A DNA stretch of 64,000 bases from Acanthamoeba castellanii str. Neff. Its lineage: Eukaryota; Discosea; Longamoebia; Acanthamoebidae. The DNA is taken from the NCBI RefSeq assembly GCF_000313135.1, contig NW_004457712.1, forward strand, positions 772,829-836,828, written 5' to 3'. The notes beneath the pieces were generated by a model. It saw nothing but the letters and a program-made list of their open reading frames with translations. It was not told where the DNA came from and did no database searches. This document shows, one piece after another, positions 21,501-31,521 of this stretch. Within the stretch, counting starts at the first letter, position 1; each line of letters starts with the position of its first letter. A program made the translations under genes and the position numbers.

Positions 21501-22933
21501 CTTTATTATTACTTTATTATTTCTGCTCGCAGGTGCGTCGTTGTCCGCTCAGCCGGCCGGGCCGCCCATCCTCTCGCCGCCCACACTGACGATCGCGACG
21601 GTGGCGAGCTCGGTGGCGCCGTCAGCAAGCGGCAGCCTCTCGTCGCCGCAGGCCCAGATGGCCGCTGCCCACCAGGGCCTGGCGCCGCCCAACAAGCAGC
21701 AGCCACAGCCGCCGCAGCAGTCGGGCATGCTGGTGCCGCGGGGTCCTCGCGAGCGGGGCATCACGTACCCGCCCGTGGGCGTGAAGAAGGCCATGTCCCC
21801 AGCCGCCCTGCCCACGCCCCTCTCCTACCGCAACGCCGCCAGTCAGGCCTCGTCGGGCGTCGCCTCCGACTCCAATAATGGTGCCGGGCGCAAGGTCGGA
21901 CGCGCTCGCTCCGACTCCATCGACGAGGTGCGCACCGCACACACGCATGACACACACAACGCACGCACACGGGGCCTCGCGTGCTTATATTATGCTGCGT
22001 GTTTGTGCGTCGTGAGCAGAAGGACGGTGATGCGTCGCAGTTCTCGCTGGACATTCAGAAGGTCAACGACGGGCGTGAGAGGCGGACCACGCTCATGATC
22101 AAGAACATCCCCAACAAGTACTCCCAGAAAATGCTCCTGGCCGCCGTCGACGAGCACCACCGGGGCAAATACGACTTCTTCTACCTCCCCATTGACTTCA
22201 AGGTAATCGTCACCCTCTCGTGCGCTTCACTCTCTCGGCGCTGACTCGCCTGGCTACCACACGCACACACCGCACACGACACACGATAGAACAAATGCAA
22301 CGTGGGGTATGCGTTCATCAACTTCATCGATTGCCTGTCGATCGTGCCCTTCTACGACGAGTTCCACGGCAAGAAATGGGAGAAGTTCAACAGCGAGAAG
22401 GTGTGCGCCATCACCTACGCACGCATTCAGGGAAAGGTACCGACCACGTCCATGGGACCTCAAACCGACCCACACCCACACACCACCCACACACCACCCA
22501 CACCACCCACACACCACCCACACACCACCCACACACCACCCACACACCACCTCCTTCGTCGTCGTCTGACTTTGTACCAACGCACACAACCCAACACAAA
22601 ACCATCAGAATTCCCTGATCGGGCACTTCCAGAACAGCAGTCTGATGTGCGAAGACCGCAAGTGCCGTCCCATCATTTTCCACAGCGAGGGACCGCACCA
22701 GGGCGAACAGGAACCGTTCCCCGTCGGCAACAACATTCGCATGCGACGCAAGGACAACGAGCGCGGCAAAGTGAACAAAGACAACGACCACAACAAGGTA
22801 CCTTCCTGACGCCTTACCACCCAAGCCCACAAAACACGCACACACGACACACACACGCACACGCACACGGTCGAGAGCACGCTCGGGCCACTCACATTCG
22901 TGTATTGCTCGACTTCTCGCGTCACAGAGCTGA
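18540..22933 (+). CDS. Mei2-like RNA-binding protein (three RRMs)
   Basis: Large RNA-binding protein of the Mei2 family, which controls meiosis entry in fission yeast and development in plants. It begins with a Ser-rich low-complexity region. RRM1 has [20 protein letters not shown] and [23 protein letters not shown]2 has [40 protein letters not shown] and [19 protein letters not shown] long Pro/Gly/Met/His-rich linker spans several exons. The diagnostic C-terminal RRM has [59 protein letters not shown] and [20 protein letters not shown]. The stop is at 22933 if the last intron is removed, or at 22809 if it is retained; the proteins differ by about two residues. The intron after RRM2 holds a CCACCCA repeat and an N gap. 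Confidence 0.93.
20170..20395. repeat. CCACCCA-type minisatellite in Mei2-like intron
   Basis: Tandem seven-base units (CCACCCA with variants) fill the intron between RRM2 and the Pro/Gly-rich region. The assembly breaks inside it, so its true length is unknown. Confidence 0.9.
20268..20296. other. Assembly gap (29 N)
   Basis: Run of N inside the intronic minisatellite. It interrupts no exon. Confidence 0.99.
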
Positions 22934-24135
22934 GCGGTGCATGCATGCTCATCACCGTGTCATCAACGGCTATCTGCATAATCCGGTCAGCCATTTTGAC
23001 TCCCTCTTCCTCTTCTACCACTACAACCACCACCACCACCATCCTCACCATCACCAGTACATCGTCATCATCTTCCTCCTCCTCATCTTCAGCATTCTTC
23101 ATCTACAATTCTCGATCTCGACTCCGATCCGACCTCCATCATCATCTTCCTCGATTTTGGCTTCTTGTAGAGTCGACGCTTTGGGACGCCCCACATCGTG
23201 CGGTGGAACACGGCGTCGCGACCTTCCGTAAAAATCACATCACCCGCTTTTCACGGAGGCGGATCTCGTCATCTTCATCTTCATCTCTTCTTCCTCTTCA
23301 TCGTCATCATCTTCATCATCACCATCATCTTCCTCGCTATTCGCCCTCTCGGCACTCGACGTACCACCACCGAAGGACTGGGCCGAGGAGAGTCGAGAGA
23401 GGGGAGAGGAGCGCGAGGGGGGGCTGCCAATCGACGACACCCCGGGCCGCAACGTTTAGAATATTTCTACCATCTGCCGCGCGCGTGGCATCGCCCGTGT
23501 GTCGTCTTCGTCATCATTCCACCACCATCAGCTGCCACTCAAACGACGCAGCTCTGGCGCGCTCCCATTTTGCCCGAACGGCCCCCATCGGCTTCTCCTC
23601 CTTCTCTCCTTCGACCATCCCCTCTTCCACTTCGACGGCCGTCAACTGCCTCTCGTGCTCGCATCGATCGAGAGCGACCACGACCAACGACCACGCTCAC
23701 GTCAGTGGCGACGGCGACGACCTTCCATTCTTTATTTATTCATCACAGGATCACCATCACTGCATCGCTACACCCACAACCTTCTTCATCGGTCCTTGGC
23801 TGTGCGTCAGCACGCACGGCCTGGGCGTTTTTTTCTTCCTCCCTTTTTTGTTTGTGTAAAGAGAAGATCACCACCACCACACCCCTCACCTCTGACAATA
23901 CAAATAAAGTTGACACATAAGAACATGGCCTGCTTCCCTTGTGGTGAATAGATAAATAAACGAGAATTATGCGCTGGAATGAATGGAATTTCAGATAATA
24001 GGAGAATGCGAGGAATGTGCGGAAAGGGAAAAAGTGCGGAAGGCAATTCGAGAGCGGTCCTTTTCGCTTCGGCCTCTGGTGGTGTGAGATTCAAGAGGAG
24101 GACGGAAAGAGCATTAGAGAGCCGCACAGAGCAGC
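22934..24135. other. Long pyrimidine/CAT-rich stretch, no gene seen
   Basis: 1.2 kb downstream of the Mei2-like stop with (ATC/TCT/CAC)n low-complexity tracts around 23010-23110 and 23265-23335. Open frames on either strand are Ser/His/Thr or Asp/Glu runs with no domain. The likeliest content is the Mei2-like 3' UTR followed by the RLP24 promoter. A polyadenylation-like AATAAA occurs at 23903-23908. Confidence 0.5.
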
Positions 24136-24947
24136 ATGCGTATTGAGAAGTGCTGGTTTTGCGGTAGCCCCGTCTACCCCGGTCACGGTATCGCGTTCGT
24201 GCGAAATGATGCAAAGGTACCCCGCCCCATCATTCTACGGAGAATTTTCGTCGATTAATCAAAATCGATGACGATTGGAGTTTGATCGCCCTTGGGGCGC
24301 CTTGATTGCTCACCTCAATCTCTCTCCAGGTGTTCCGCTTTTGCCGATCTAAATGCCACAAGAACTTCAAGATGAAGCGCAACCCGCGAAAGCTCAGGTG
24401 GACGAAGGCCTTCAGGAGGGCTCACGGCAAGGAGATGGTGGTGGTGCGTACTTCTATCTTTCAAATCGGCCATCTTCACACATCATCCTCACCACCTTGG
24501 TTCGGTGGTGCGCACAGGATTCTACTCTCGAGTTCGAGAAGCGCCGCAACAGGCCCGTGAAGTACGATCGGGACCTCGTCAGACACACCCTGCAGGCCAT
24601 GAAGCGGGTGGACGAGATCAAGGGCGCCAGAGAGAAGTCTTTCTACCGCCAGAGGTTCGTTCGAAGCTTCTTCCATTTCTTCTTCTCCTGCGCCCATTTC
24701 ATCATTTGATTCCATTTCGATTTTCAATTCCGCCTGGCGCTACGTTTTCTGTATTATTTTATTAATCTTTTTCTTTCTTTTTGTGCACAGGATGAAGGAG
24801 GCGAAGACACAGGAGGCCAAGGCCAACCTGCGCGACCTCCAGAAGTACAAGCAGAACGTCATCAAGGTCCCCGCGTCGATCGTCAAGACGCCGACCAAGG
24901 TCAAGGTGCTCGCTGCTCCGGCCAAGATGGAAGTCACCGACAACTAG
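24136..24947 (+). CDS. RLP24: Ribosome biogenesis protein RLP24 (ribosomal L24-like)
   Basis: Four exons (24136-24216, 24330-24443, 24518-24654, 24791-24947), about 160 residues. The N-terminus [18 protein letters not shown] with [13 protein letters not shown] forms the C4 zinc-binding site of the L24e/RLP24 superfamily. [20 protein letters not shown] and [16 protein letters not shown] are typical of RLP24, which holds the place of eL24 on nuclear pre-60S particles until it is exchanged in the cytoplasm. Cytosolic eL24 usually lacks the second cysteine pair and the FEFEKRRN-like segment. The C-terminal tail is short and ends KMEVTDN. Confidence 0.92.
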
Positions 24948-25218
24948 GGACCGTGGTAGCCACCAGAAAGCCCTTTCGATTGACTCTATCAGACGCGACC
25001 CCTCCGGATTCTCTTTGCTTGCTCGCTTCCTCTTCTTCTTCTCCTTCCCATTCTGTTCTACTTCTCTTCTCCTCCCTTCCCTCAACACTCTTGCTCTTGC
25101 TCTTGTACCTAAAAGAAGACGCCTCCGATCACACACCACACCATACGTCGCCCACTTTTCTCTGATGTACATTGGCGAACCGCGGTTGTTCACACCTTTC
25201 TCCTTTCTTCTTCTGCTT

Positions 25219-25472
25219 CTACCTCTTCTCCTTGTCGAGGAACTGGAGCGCGAGGAAGGCCACGACCAGGTAGAAGGCCGTCATGCCGCCGAGCACGCCC
25301 ACGTCGAGCCACACGGAGAAGCCCTCCGTGGTCTGCGCGATGATCACCTCGCCGGGCACCCCGTTCACCACACGCCCGACAAACTCGTTGTACACCAGCG
25401 CCTCGAAGCCGTACTGTATGTAAACAAAGAAGAAAGAGTGAAGAAATGAGATGCGAACTGACGCGTGTACAC

Positions 25473-25560
<88 letters not shown>

Positions 25561-25567
25561 CGTACAC

Positions 25568-25615
<48 letters not shown>

Positions 25616-28600
25616 CAGAAATATAAACAGCACTGATGGATACCTTGATGAACGAGGCGTACTTGGCCGGCGCGTAGTAGGACGGGATGGAGTTGGTGTT
25701 GATGACGAACCCGGCGAAGATGAAGAACACGCCGAGGGTGAAGGCGAAGCCCACCTGGGCCACTTGCACGGTCCGGGTGAGGCCCGAGATGGCGAAAATC
25801 AGGGCCTGCGCCGTGTCGCCCCGGGCTGATCAGCTAGGCTCTCTCTCAAGCTCATGGCCACAGCAGCGTTCGCTCAAGGCATCACGTGCAACGCGTGTTG
25901 GCTACGTACCTCGGCACTCCAGGCGGCAAGTGTGATGACAAGAACGAAGAAGGCGAAGTAGTGCCACATGTCGCGCCGCAGGCCCACCATCCAATACACG
26001 ATCGTACATTCTGTCCACCAGCCACCAGCCACCACCACGATTAGCATTTCCCCGTAGCTCTATGCATGGTACCCAGCATCGACGACTGGTTGGCAAGAGG
26101 TCGAGTCGAGTACCGATAGCAACGAGTACGGCGATGAAGGAAAAGGCGACGATGACCTTCGAAACGAAGTAGGACAGTGCCACGTACATCCCCGACGCCC
26201 TCTCCCTGCATCCGTGGTGATTAGTTGGTTGTTGGTTGTTCGCTCTCTTTCGCCGAGTGATGATCGTTGTGCTATGTCAAAGGTAAGAAGGTGGTCTACA
26301 CGTACCGATGGAAGACGGCGTTCTGCTCCAGGTAGCTGGCCACGCTGCTGAACGAGGTGAAGGAGAGCATGGTGATGGTCATGTAGATCACCCCGAGACA
26401 ATTCTGCACGTAGAGGTGGTCCTCCTCCAGCTGGAACCACAGAGACCCTACGAACACGTTTCATAATGGTTAACAATTATTATCCAAAATAAGAAAAATA
26501 TAGTAATAAACAAAAATAGTAATAAATGTAAATAAATGAATAAGAATGGAACGAAGGGTACCCATGACGAAGCCCATGGCCACCTGCACCAAGAGGCGCG
26601 AGTAGAACAGGTCCGGGTGGCGTCGCAGGTACAGAAGCTCCCTGCAATCCGCCCAACCGCCGGCCGTCAGTTTCTTTGTACACTTGAGAGTGGGCAAGCA
26701 GCGATTACCTCAAAATCAGAATCCACACCTGCGCGATGATCGAGACTCCAACGCTGTCTGGCTTGATCGCGTTTTCCTTCTTCTGCGCGGCGCCATAGAT
26801 GGAGAGACGATGATGAGCGAGCGAGCGCGCGCGGTGAAGGAAAATGTGCGGGCAAGCAAGTAGGAGGTCGGTACGTAGTATTCTTGCGGCCGGCCGCGCG
26901 TTCGGCTCCGAGGTCCTTGGTCACGGCCTGGTACCAGGTCGACTGCTTGTACTGGAAGGCCAGCTCCGAGGTCGACGGAAACATCGCGTCAGCCTCGGTG
27001 CGCTCCTCCGACGACTGTTGCCCCCACCAACTCGGTTAACACGACACACACGACACACACGACACACACGACACACACGACACACACGACACACACGACA
27101 CACACGACACACACGACACACGACACACACACGGAAGAAGGAAGACGCACGACATCGTTGATGCTTTCGCTTCCGATCATGGGTGATCGGGGAGTGACAA
27201 TGGAGACCTCGGTGCTGGTGTGATCGCCCTGCTCGAGCGCCTCCTGACGCCGCGCGTGGAAGGCGATGTCGAGGATGAACTCGGCCGGGTTGGACATGGG
27301 CGGCGGCCGGATGCCCAGGCCGGAGAAGTAGTCCACCGCCTTGTCGGCCTTGCCAAAGTAGATCACGCGGCCCTGACTCAGAAGCAGCAGCTTATCGAAG
27401 GCGTTGAACATGTGCGACGACGGCTGGTGGATCGTGCACAGCACCGTGCGCTGGCCCCGCGTGGCCAAGCTCTGCACAAACACATTTAAAGGTTATTTTT
27501 AATCTCTATCTCTGCGCTCTAAAGAAATAAAGCACACGTGAGGCGGGCGCGCACCTTGAGGAGCTGCACCAGGTCGGTGGCGCCGTTGCTGTCCAGGCCC
27601 GACGTGGGTTCGTCCTGTGTGACACATCGCACACGCACAACATCGTACACGCACGCAACACCCAAGGCAAGGCGAACGTCAGGCGACCGACGAATGAGTC
27701 CAACTGCACGGCCAGGGAAGCGAAAATAGGGTGAAGTGCAGTGAGTACCAGGAAGAGCAGGGACGGCGAAGAAACGAGCTCGATGGCGATGGCCACGCGC
27801 TTGAGTTCGCCGCCGGAGATGCTGCGGCTCGATGACCCACCCACCCGCGAGTCGGCGATGTGCGTCAGCCGCAACTCGGCCATCACCTGCAGCAGCACTG
27901 GCGTCAGCTACTCGCCAGCACTACTGTGTCGTGTGTCGTGTGTCGTGTGTCACAGCGCTTCGCGTACCCGGTCCACGCGCTGCTCCTTCTCGGCCCGTGT
28001 CATTTTAGAGGGCAGCTTCAACCGCGCGGCGTAGGAGATGGTCTCCCTCACCTGCGTCGTGGTGGGCGTACGGGTGAGTTGTGCGGGGGGGGGAGGTTGA
28101 CAGATCTTGCATGTAGAAGGATTGAAAATGTACGGTGAGGGTCTCGAGCATGATGTTGTCCTGCATGACGTAGCCCGACACGCGGCGGAAGAAGGCCTGC
28201 CGCTTGGCCACCGGCTCGCCATTCAGGTTCACCTCGCCGCTCAGGCGTCCTACACCAGCAACCTCCTTCGTTAATCAACAGAAAAAGCAAAATAAAACAG
28301 GGAAAACAAACAAAAACTGCCAAACAAGTCGTCGTGGCTTGTTGCAACAAGGCGTACCCTTCATCCCGCGGCATGCCAGCACGTCGATGAGGGTAGTCTT
28401 GCCCGCACCTGCGATGGGCCGACAGTGAGCTCGGTCGGCCAAGTCAGGAAAGCTCCAAAAATGGTGCAGTCATTTTTTTGTCGACTGAAGGCGGGAAGGG
28501 TACCTGAGGCACCCATGATGGCGCACAGCTCGCCGGGGTAGACGATGCCCTCCACCCCACGCAGCAGCTTCTTCATCCCATCTTCTTCCTCCTGCGCCGC

Positions 28601-28981
28601 CTCATCGTCGGCGATGAGCGTGTCTTGTTCGTCTGGCTCGCCGGTCAGTCCCTCCTCCGCGTCTCGCAGACCCAGCTCTTCGGCGTCGGCGTAGGTCGAG
28701 TTTCGTCGCTTCCGGCGTCGGCGCTGGTGGGCTGGTACACCACCCTGGCTTGCTGACGTGGCCGACGTCTTGAATGGGAGCCAGCTCTGCCACCCGCCTG
28801 CCGACGTCGAGGCAGGTTGTGGAATGGCGTAGTGAAGGTTCTCCCAGCTGAGGGTGACCCTGGGGAAGGGTCTGCTGTGGTCCGGCTCGGTGTTGTTGTT
28901 GGTGGTGGCTTGGACCGGGAGATGGAGGGTCGGCACGTGTAGTGCCCTCTGGCTCCACTCTTCGGCGCTCGCGGTTTGCAT
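25219..28981 (-). CDS. ABCG-type half transporter (White/WBC family)
   Basis: ABC half-transporter with the reverse order typical of subfamily G: the nucleotide-binding domain precedes the membrane domain. From ATG 28981 there is a long N-terminal region, then CAIMGASGAGKTTLIDVLA (Walker A, split by an intron), SGYVMQDNIMLETLTV, SSSRSISGGELKRVAIAIEL (ABC signature), LLFLDEPTSGLDSNGATDL (Walker B and D-loop) and TIHQPSSHMFNAFDKLLLLS (H-loop). Multiple transmembrane segments and a C-terminal YGFEALVYNEF...LVVAFLALQFLDKEKR follow. Substrate (lipid, sterol or xenobiotic) cannot be told. At least a dozen short introns, one with a large ACGC repeat. An in-frame extension reaches an ATG at 29266, but it is Thr-rich and unlike the family. 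Confidence 0.92.
25473..25617. repeat. (ACGC)n tetranucleotide microsatellite in ABCG intron
   Basis: About 35 tandem ACGC units with a single interruption (CGTACACCGC near 25561), inside an intron of the ABCG gene. On the coding strand it reads as (GCGT)n just downstream of an exon. Confidence 0.95.
27040..27131. repeat. (ACACGACAC)n repeat in ABCG intron
   Basis: About ten tandem copies of a nine-base ACACGACAC-like unit inside another intron of the same ABCG gene. Confidence 0.9.
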
Positions 28982-29517
28982 CTCAACCTTCTTGTTCAAG
29001 GCAAACGTACGAGTGGTGGTGAGGAGTTGTGGTGTGTGTGTGGTCTGTCTGGTCCTTGTGTGTAGTGTGGTAGAGTCGGCCGGTATGTTCGTTCTGGTTG
29101 TGGGAGTGAGTTCGAGAGAAATGTTTCGCCAAAGAGCCGGTTGTACAGGTTCTGCACGCAAGTTTAGCTGAACGAGTGATTGGTGGATGCTGGAGGTGCA
29201 TCGAGGCCGATCACAGGCCGCAAATAGAGTGACCGTTGGTTCGACGGTGAGCCTAGTGCAAGTCATTTCATCACTCCGAGTTTAGAAACAGGTACCTAAA
29301 GTCGGCAAGCCGTGAGACGGAGCTCGCGCGTATTCCGCTGATTGGTCCATTTAGCAGTGGCTCGGGTGAGCGTGGTCCTGATGGACTTTCCGCCAAAGAT
29401 AGGGCAATGCTAAAGATAAAGATAGGGACTAGCACAATTGCGTACAACAAGGTAATTCTTGGAAGTGAACATCGATTTTAACCAGGTAATATTGTGAGAA
29501 ATTACAAGGAAAGCTGG
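28982..29517. other. Intergenic: ABCG promoter and BCS1-like 3' flank, no gene seen
   Basis: 536 bp upstream of the ABCG start, reaching the stop of the BCS1-like gene. It contains only the in-frame Thr-rich extension discussed under the ABCG gene and no independent gene. Confidence 0.5.
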
Positions 29518-31107
29518 TCACGCTGCGCTGATGGCAGCTGTGGTAACGTAATCTTCACAGTTCTCCTTGGGTGGTGGTTCGACGCCTTTCTCCTTGTATG
29601 TGGCGCTGTCCTTGCTCTTGGTTTCCTCCTTCTTGGTGGTTTCTTCCTTGTTGGCTTGCAGGCCGTCGTTGCGGTCTGCAGCCTTCTTGTTCTTGTGTCG
29701 GGCGGCCTGCTTAGCGCGATCCAGCTCGGCCTCGACGAACCGCTCCACGTTGTCGATCGCTGCCTGCGGGTCGAGCTTGTGTCGCAGCAGGAAGCCCTGC
29801 AGGCTGGCCATCGACAGCCGCTCCTCGGGCACCAGCTTCGCGAACTGCCGCGCCAGCTGGTCCACCTCCGCCAGGCGCCGCTTGCCGTCGTCTTCGTTCT
29901 TCTTGTCGTCTTCGCTGTCGTCGTCGCGTTCGTTCTTCTGGGCCTCCCACGGGTGGTAAAAGTAGGCGAACAGGCGGCGCACTTGGTCCCGGCGGGCCAG
30001 TCCCACGTAGATCGCCATGTCCACGCGGCCCGGCCGGGTGAGCGCCGGGTCGAGCAGCTCGCGGTGGTTGGTGGTCATCAGCACCAGCGAGCCCTCGAAC
30101 GCCACGGCACCGTCGAGCGCGTTGAGCAGGCCGCTGAAGGTGACCTTGTTCTTGCTGTGCGACTGGTCGACGTTCTTCGTGCGCTGGATGAAGGCGGCGT
30201 CGATGTCCTCGAGCAGGAGGATGCTGCCCTTGGGCATCTTGCGCATGAACTCCTGGAGCGAGTCGTCGTCGAGGCTCGCGCTGGCCAGGCTGCACACGCA
30301 CAGGTTGAGGCCCAGCTCGCCGGCCAGAGCCGTGGCGAAGCTGCTCTTGCCGCAGCCGGGCTCGCCGTAGAGCATGTAGCCGCGCCGGTGCGGAATGCCG
30401 CGCCGCTTGTACCACTCGCCCATGGCCAGGAACTCGCGCACGTCGGCCACCAGCTCCTCGACCACGCCCTCGGGGAAGTGCACCGACGCGATGGCGCGTC
30501 GCTCGACAGCCATCAGCTTGCGCCAGCTGCCGACCGGGTAGCAGTTGAGCTGCGGCTGGAAGAGCACCACCTTGCCCATCTCATCGCCCAGCGCAAAGGC
30601 AATGGCGTCGGCAGCGAGGTCCTTGAGCACCTGCGGGTCGCGACCGAAGGTCTGCAGCTTGATGGTCTCCTTCAGCTCGAGCCTGTTGTTCCCGCTGTTC
30701 TCCTTGACTACTCGCCGCACGGTGATCCACCGCTCGCGGTAGCGCAGGAAGTGCTGGCCAGGCGCAGGGCCGAAGTGGAGCTGGGGCTTGGTGGCAGCCT
30801 CGGCGCCGTTCCAGCGGTCTTGGCGGTTGTCGCGCGTGGTGAGCATGCTCAGGTCGCGTCCGTTGGCGCGCTCGGTCTGGTGAGCGAGCCACTTCATGAT
30901 CCACGCGAAGGCCTCGTCCTCCTTGCGCACCTCGAGCGACACGACGAACTCGCGCCAGAACCGGTCCCACAGCCACTGGGCAGCCCGGCTCACGTAGGCC
31001 GCGACCATTCCCACCAGGACGAGCATGAGACCGCCAGAGAAGGCGTCGTTATCCGCCAGCGCGCCGATCCGACCGCGGAGGTACGCGCCCGCCAGTTGTT
31101 CGGCCAT
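29518..31107 (-). CDS. BCS1-like AAA ATPase, complete copy
   Basis: Intronless, 529 residues. A hydrophobic N-terminal segment (GGLMLVLVGMVAAYV) is followed by a BCS1-type N domain (GRDLSMLTTRDNR; HFLRYRERWITVRRV; ELKETIKLQTFGRD) and an AAA domain. The AAA domain has RRGYMLYGEPGCGKSSFATA (Walker A), SILLLEDIDAAF (Walker B), VLMTTNHRELLDPALTRPGR (sensor 1 and Arg finger) and a helical lid with an acidic insertion (ERDDDSEDDKKNEDDGK). The tail is Lys/Glu-rich. BCS1 translocates folded Rieske protein across the mitochondrial inner membrane, but the family has expanded in many protists and plants, so true BCS1 function is not assured. A nearly identical core is present at the right edge of the window. 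Confidence 0.9.
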   Translation of the reverse strand: MAEQLAGAYLRGRIGALADNDAFSGGLMLVLVGMVAAYVSRAAQWLWDRFWREFVVSLEVRKEDEAFAWIMKWLAHQTERANGRDLSMLTTRDNRQDRWNGAEAATKPQLHFGPAPGQHFLRYRERWITVRRVVKENSGNNRLELKETIKLQTFGRDPQVLKDLAADAIAFALGDEMGKVVLFQPQLNCYPVGSWRKLMAVERRAIASVHFPEGVVEELVADVREFLAMGEWYKRRGIPHRRGYMLYGEPGCGKSSFATALAGELGLNLCVCSLASASLDDDSLQEFMRKMPKGSILLLEDIDAAFIQRTKNVDQSHSKNKVTFSGLLNALDGAVAFEGSLVLMTTNHRELLDPALTRPGRVDMAIYVGLARRDQVRRLFAYFYHPWEAQKNERDDDSEDDKKNEDDGKRRLAEVDQLARQFAKLVPEERLSMASLQGFLLRHKLDPQAAIDNVERFVEAELDRAKQAARHKNKKAADRNDGLQANKEETTKKEETKSKDSATYKEKGVEPPPKENCEDYVTTAAISAA

Positions 31108-31521
31108 CGAGTGCAGTGGTTAGACTGTGTGTATACAGGTAAATGGTGGTTCGTTGACGGGGTGTGGTGACTTTAAAAAGGAACCTGGGCAAGAAAATAC
31201 CTGGCCTTGTCGGGGCCAAGTGGGTGGTTCGGGGTTCGCTGAATTGGGACCTGCCCGCTGCCTGCTCCTTGGTATCGGGGAACTGGGAATTGATGCATCA
31301 ACTTGCCATCAGTACTGTCCTTGAAGACTCATGTATCACTCGGCCGACTGTCCGGCATCACCCTCCACCAAGGTCGCAATGCGCCGATTCGGATCCATTG
31401 TGTTAATACCCAAAAAAGGAAAGTGGCAACTTGACATGGTGGTGGTTCGAGTCCCGCTCTGTCCCGAAATGGAAACGAAATAAAGCCAATAATATTCTAC
31501 ACGCTCATCTAATCGGAACAG
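31108..31521. other. Divergent intergenic region, no gene seen
   Basis: 414 bp between the BCS1-like start and the coilin start. A GGTTCGAGTCCC resembling a tRNA B-box is present near 31447, but no matching acceptor stem or A-box surrounds it. Presumed bidirectional promoter. Confidence 0.5.

Noticed and set aside
22900..23950. Long plus-strand Ser/His/Thr-rich open frames and minus-strand Asp/Glu-rich frames
   Set aside because: They are read-throughs of CAT/TCT low-complexity DNA, overlap each other on both strands and show no domain.
25446..25636. His/Thr/Ala/Arg repeat proteins across the ACGC tract
   Set aside because: Pure translation of a microsatellite inside an ABCG intron.
28982..29266. 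N-terminal extension of the ABCG protein to an ATG at 29266
   Set aside because: In frame but Thr/His-rich, without resemblance to ABCG N-termini; more likely 5' UTR.
29494..31170. 558-codon plus-strand frame antisense to the BCS1-like gene
   Set aside because: GC-skew shadow of the minus-strand coding sequence; Leu/Val/His-rich without motifs, while the minus strand has full AAA motifs.
31436..31475. GGTTCGAGTCCC resembling a tRNA T-loop/B-box
   Set aside because: No T-stem pairing, no A-box and no complementary acceptor arm within about 75 bases upstream.
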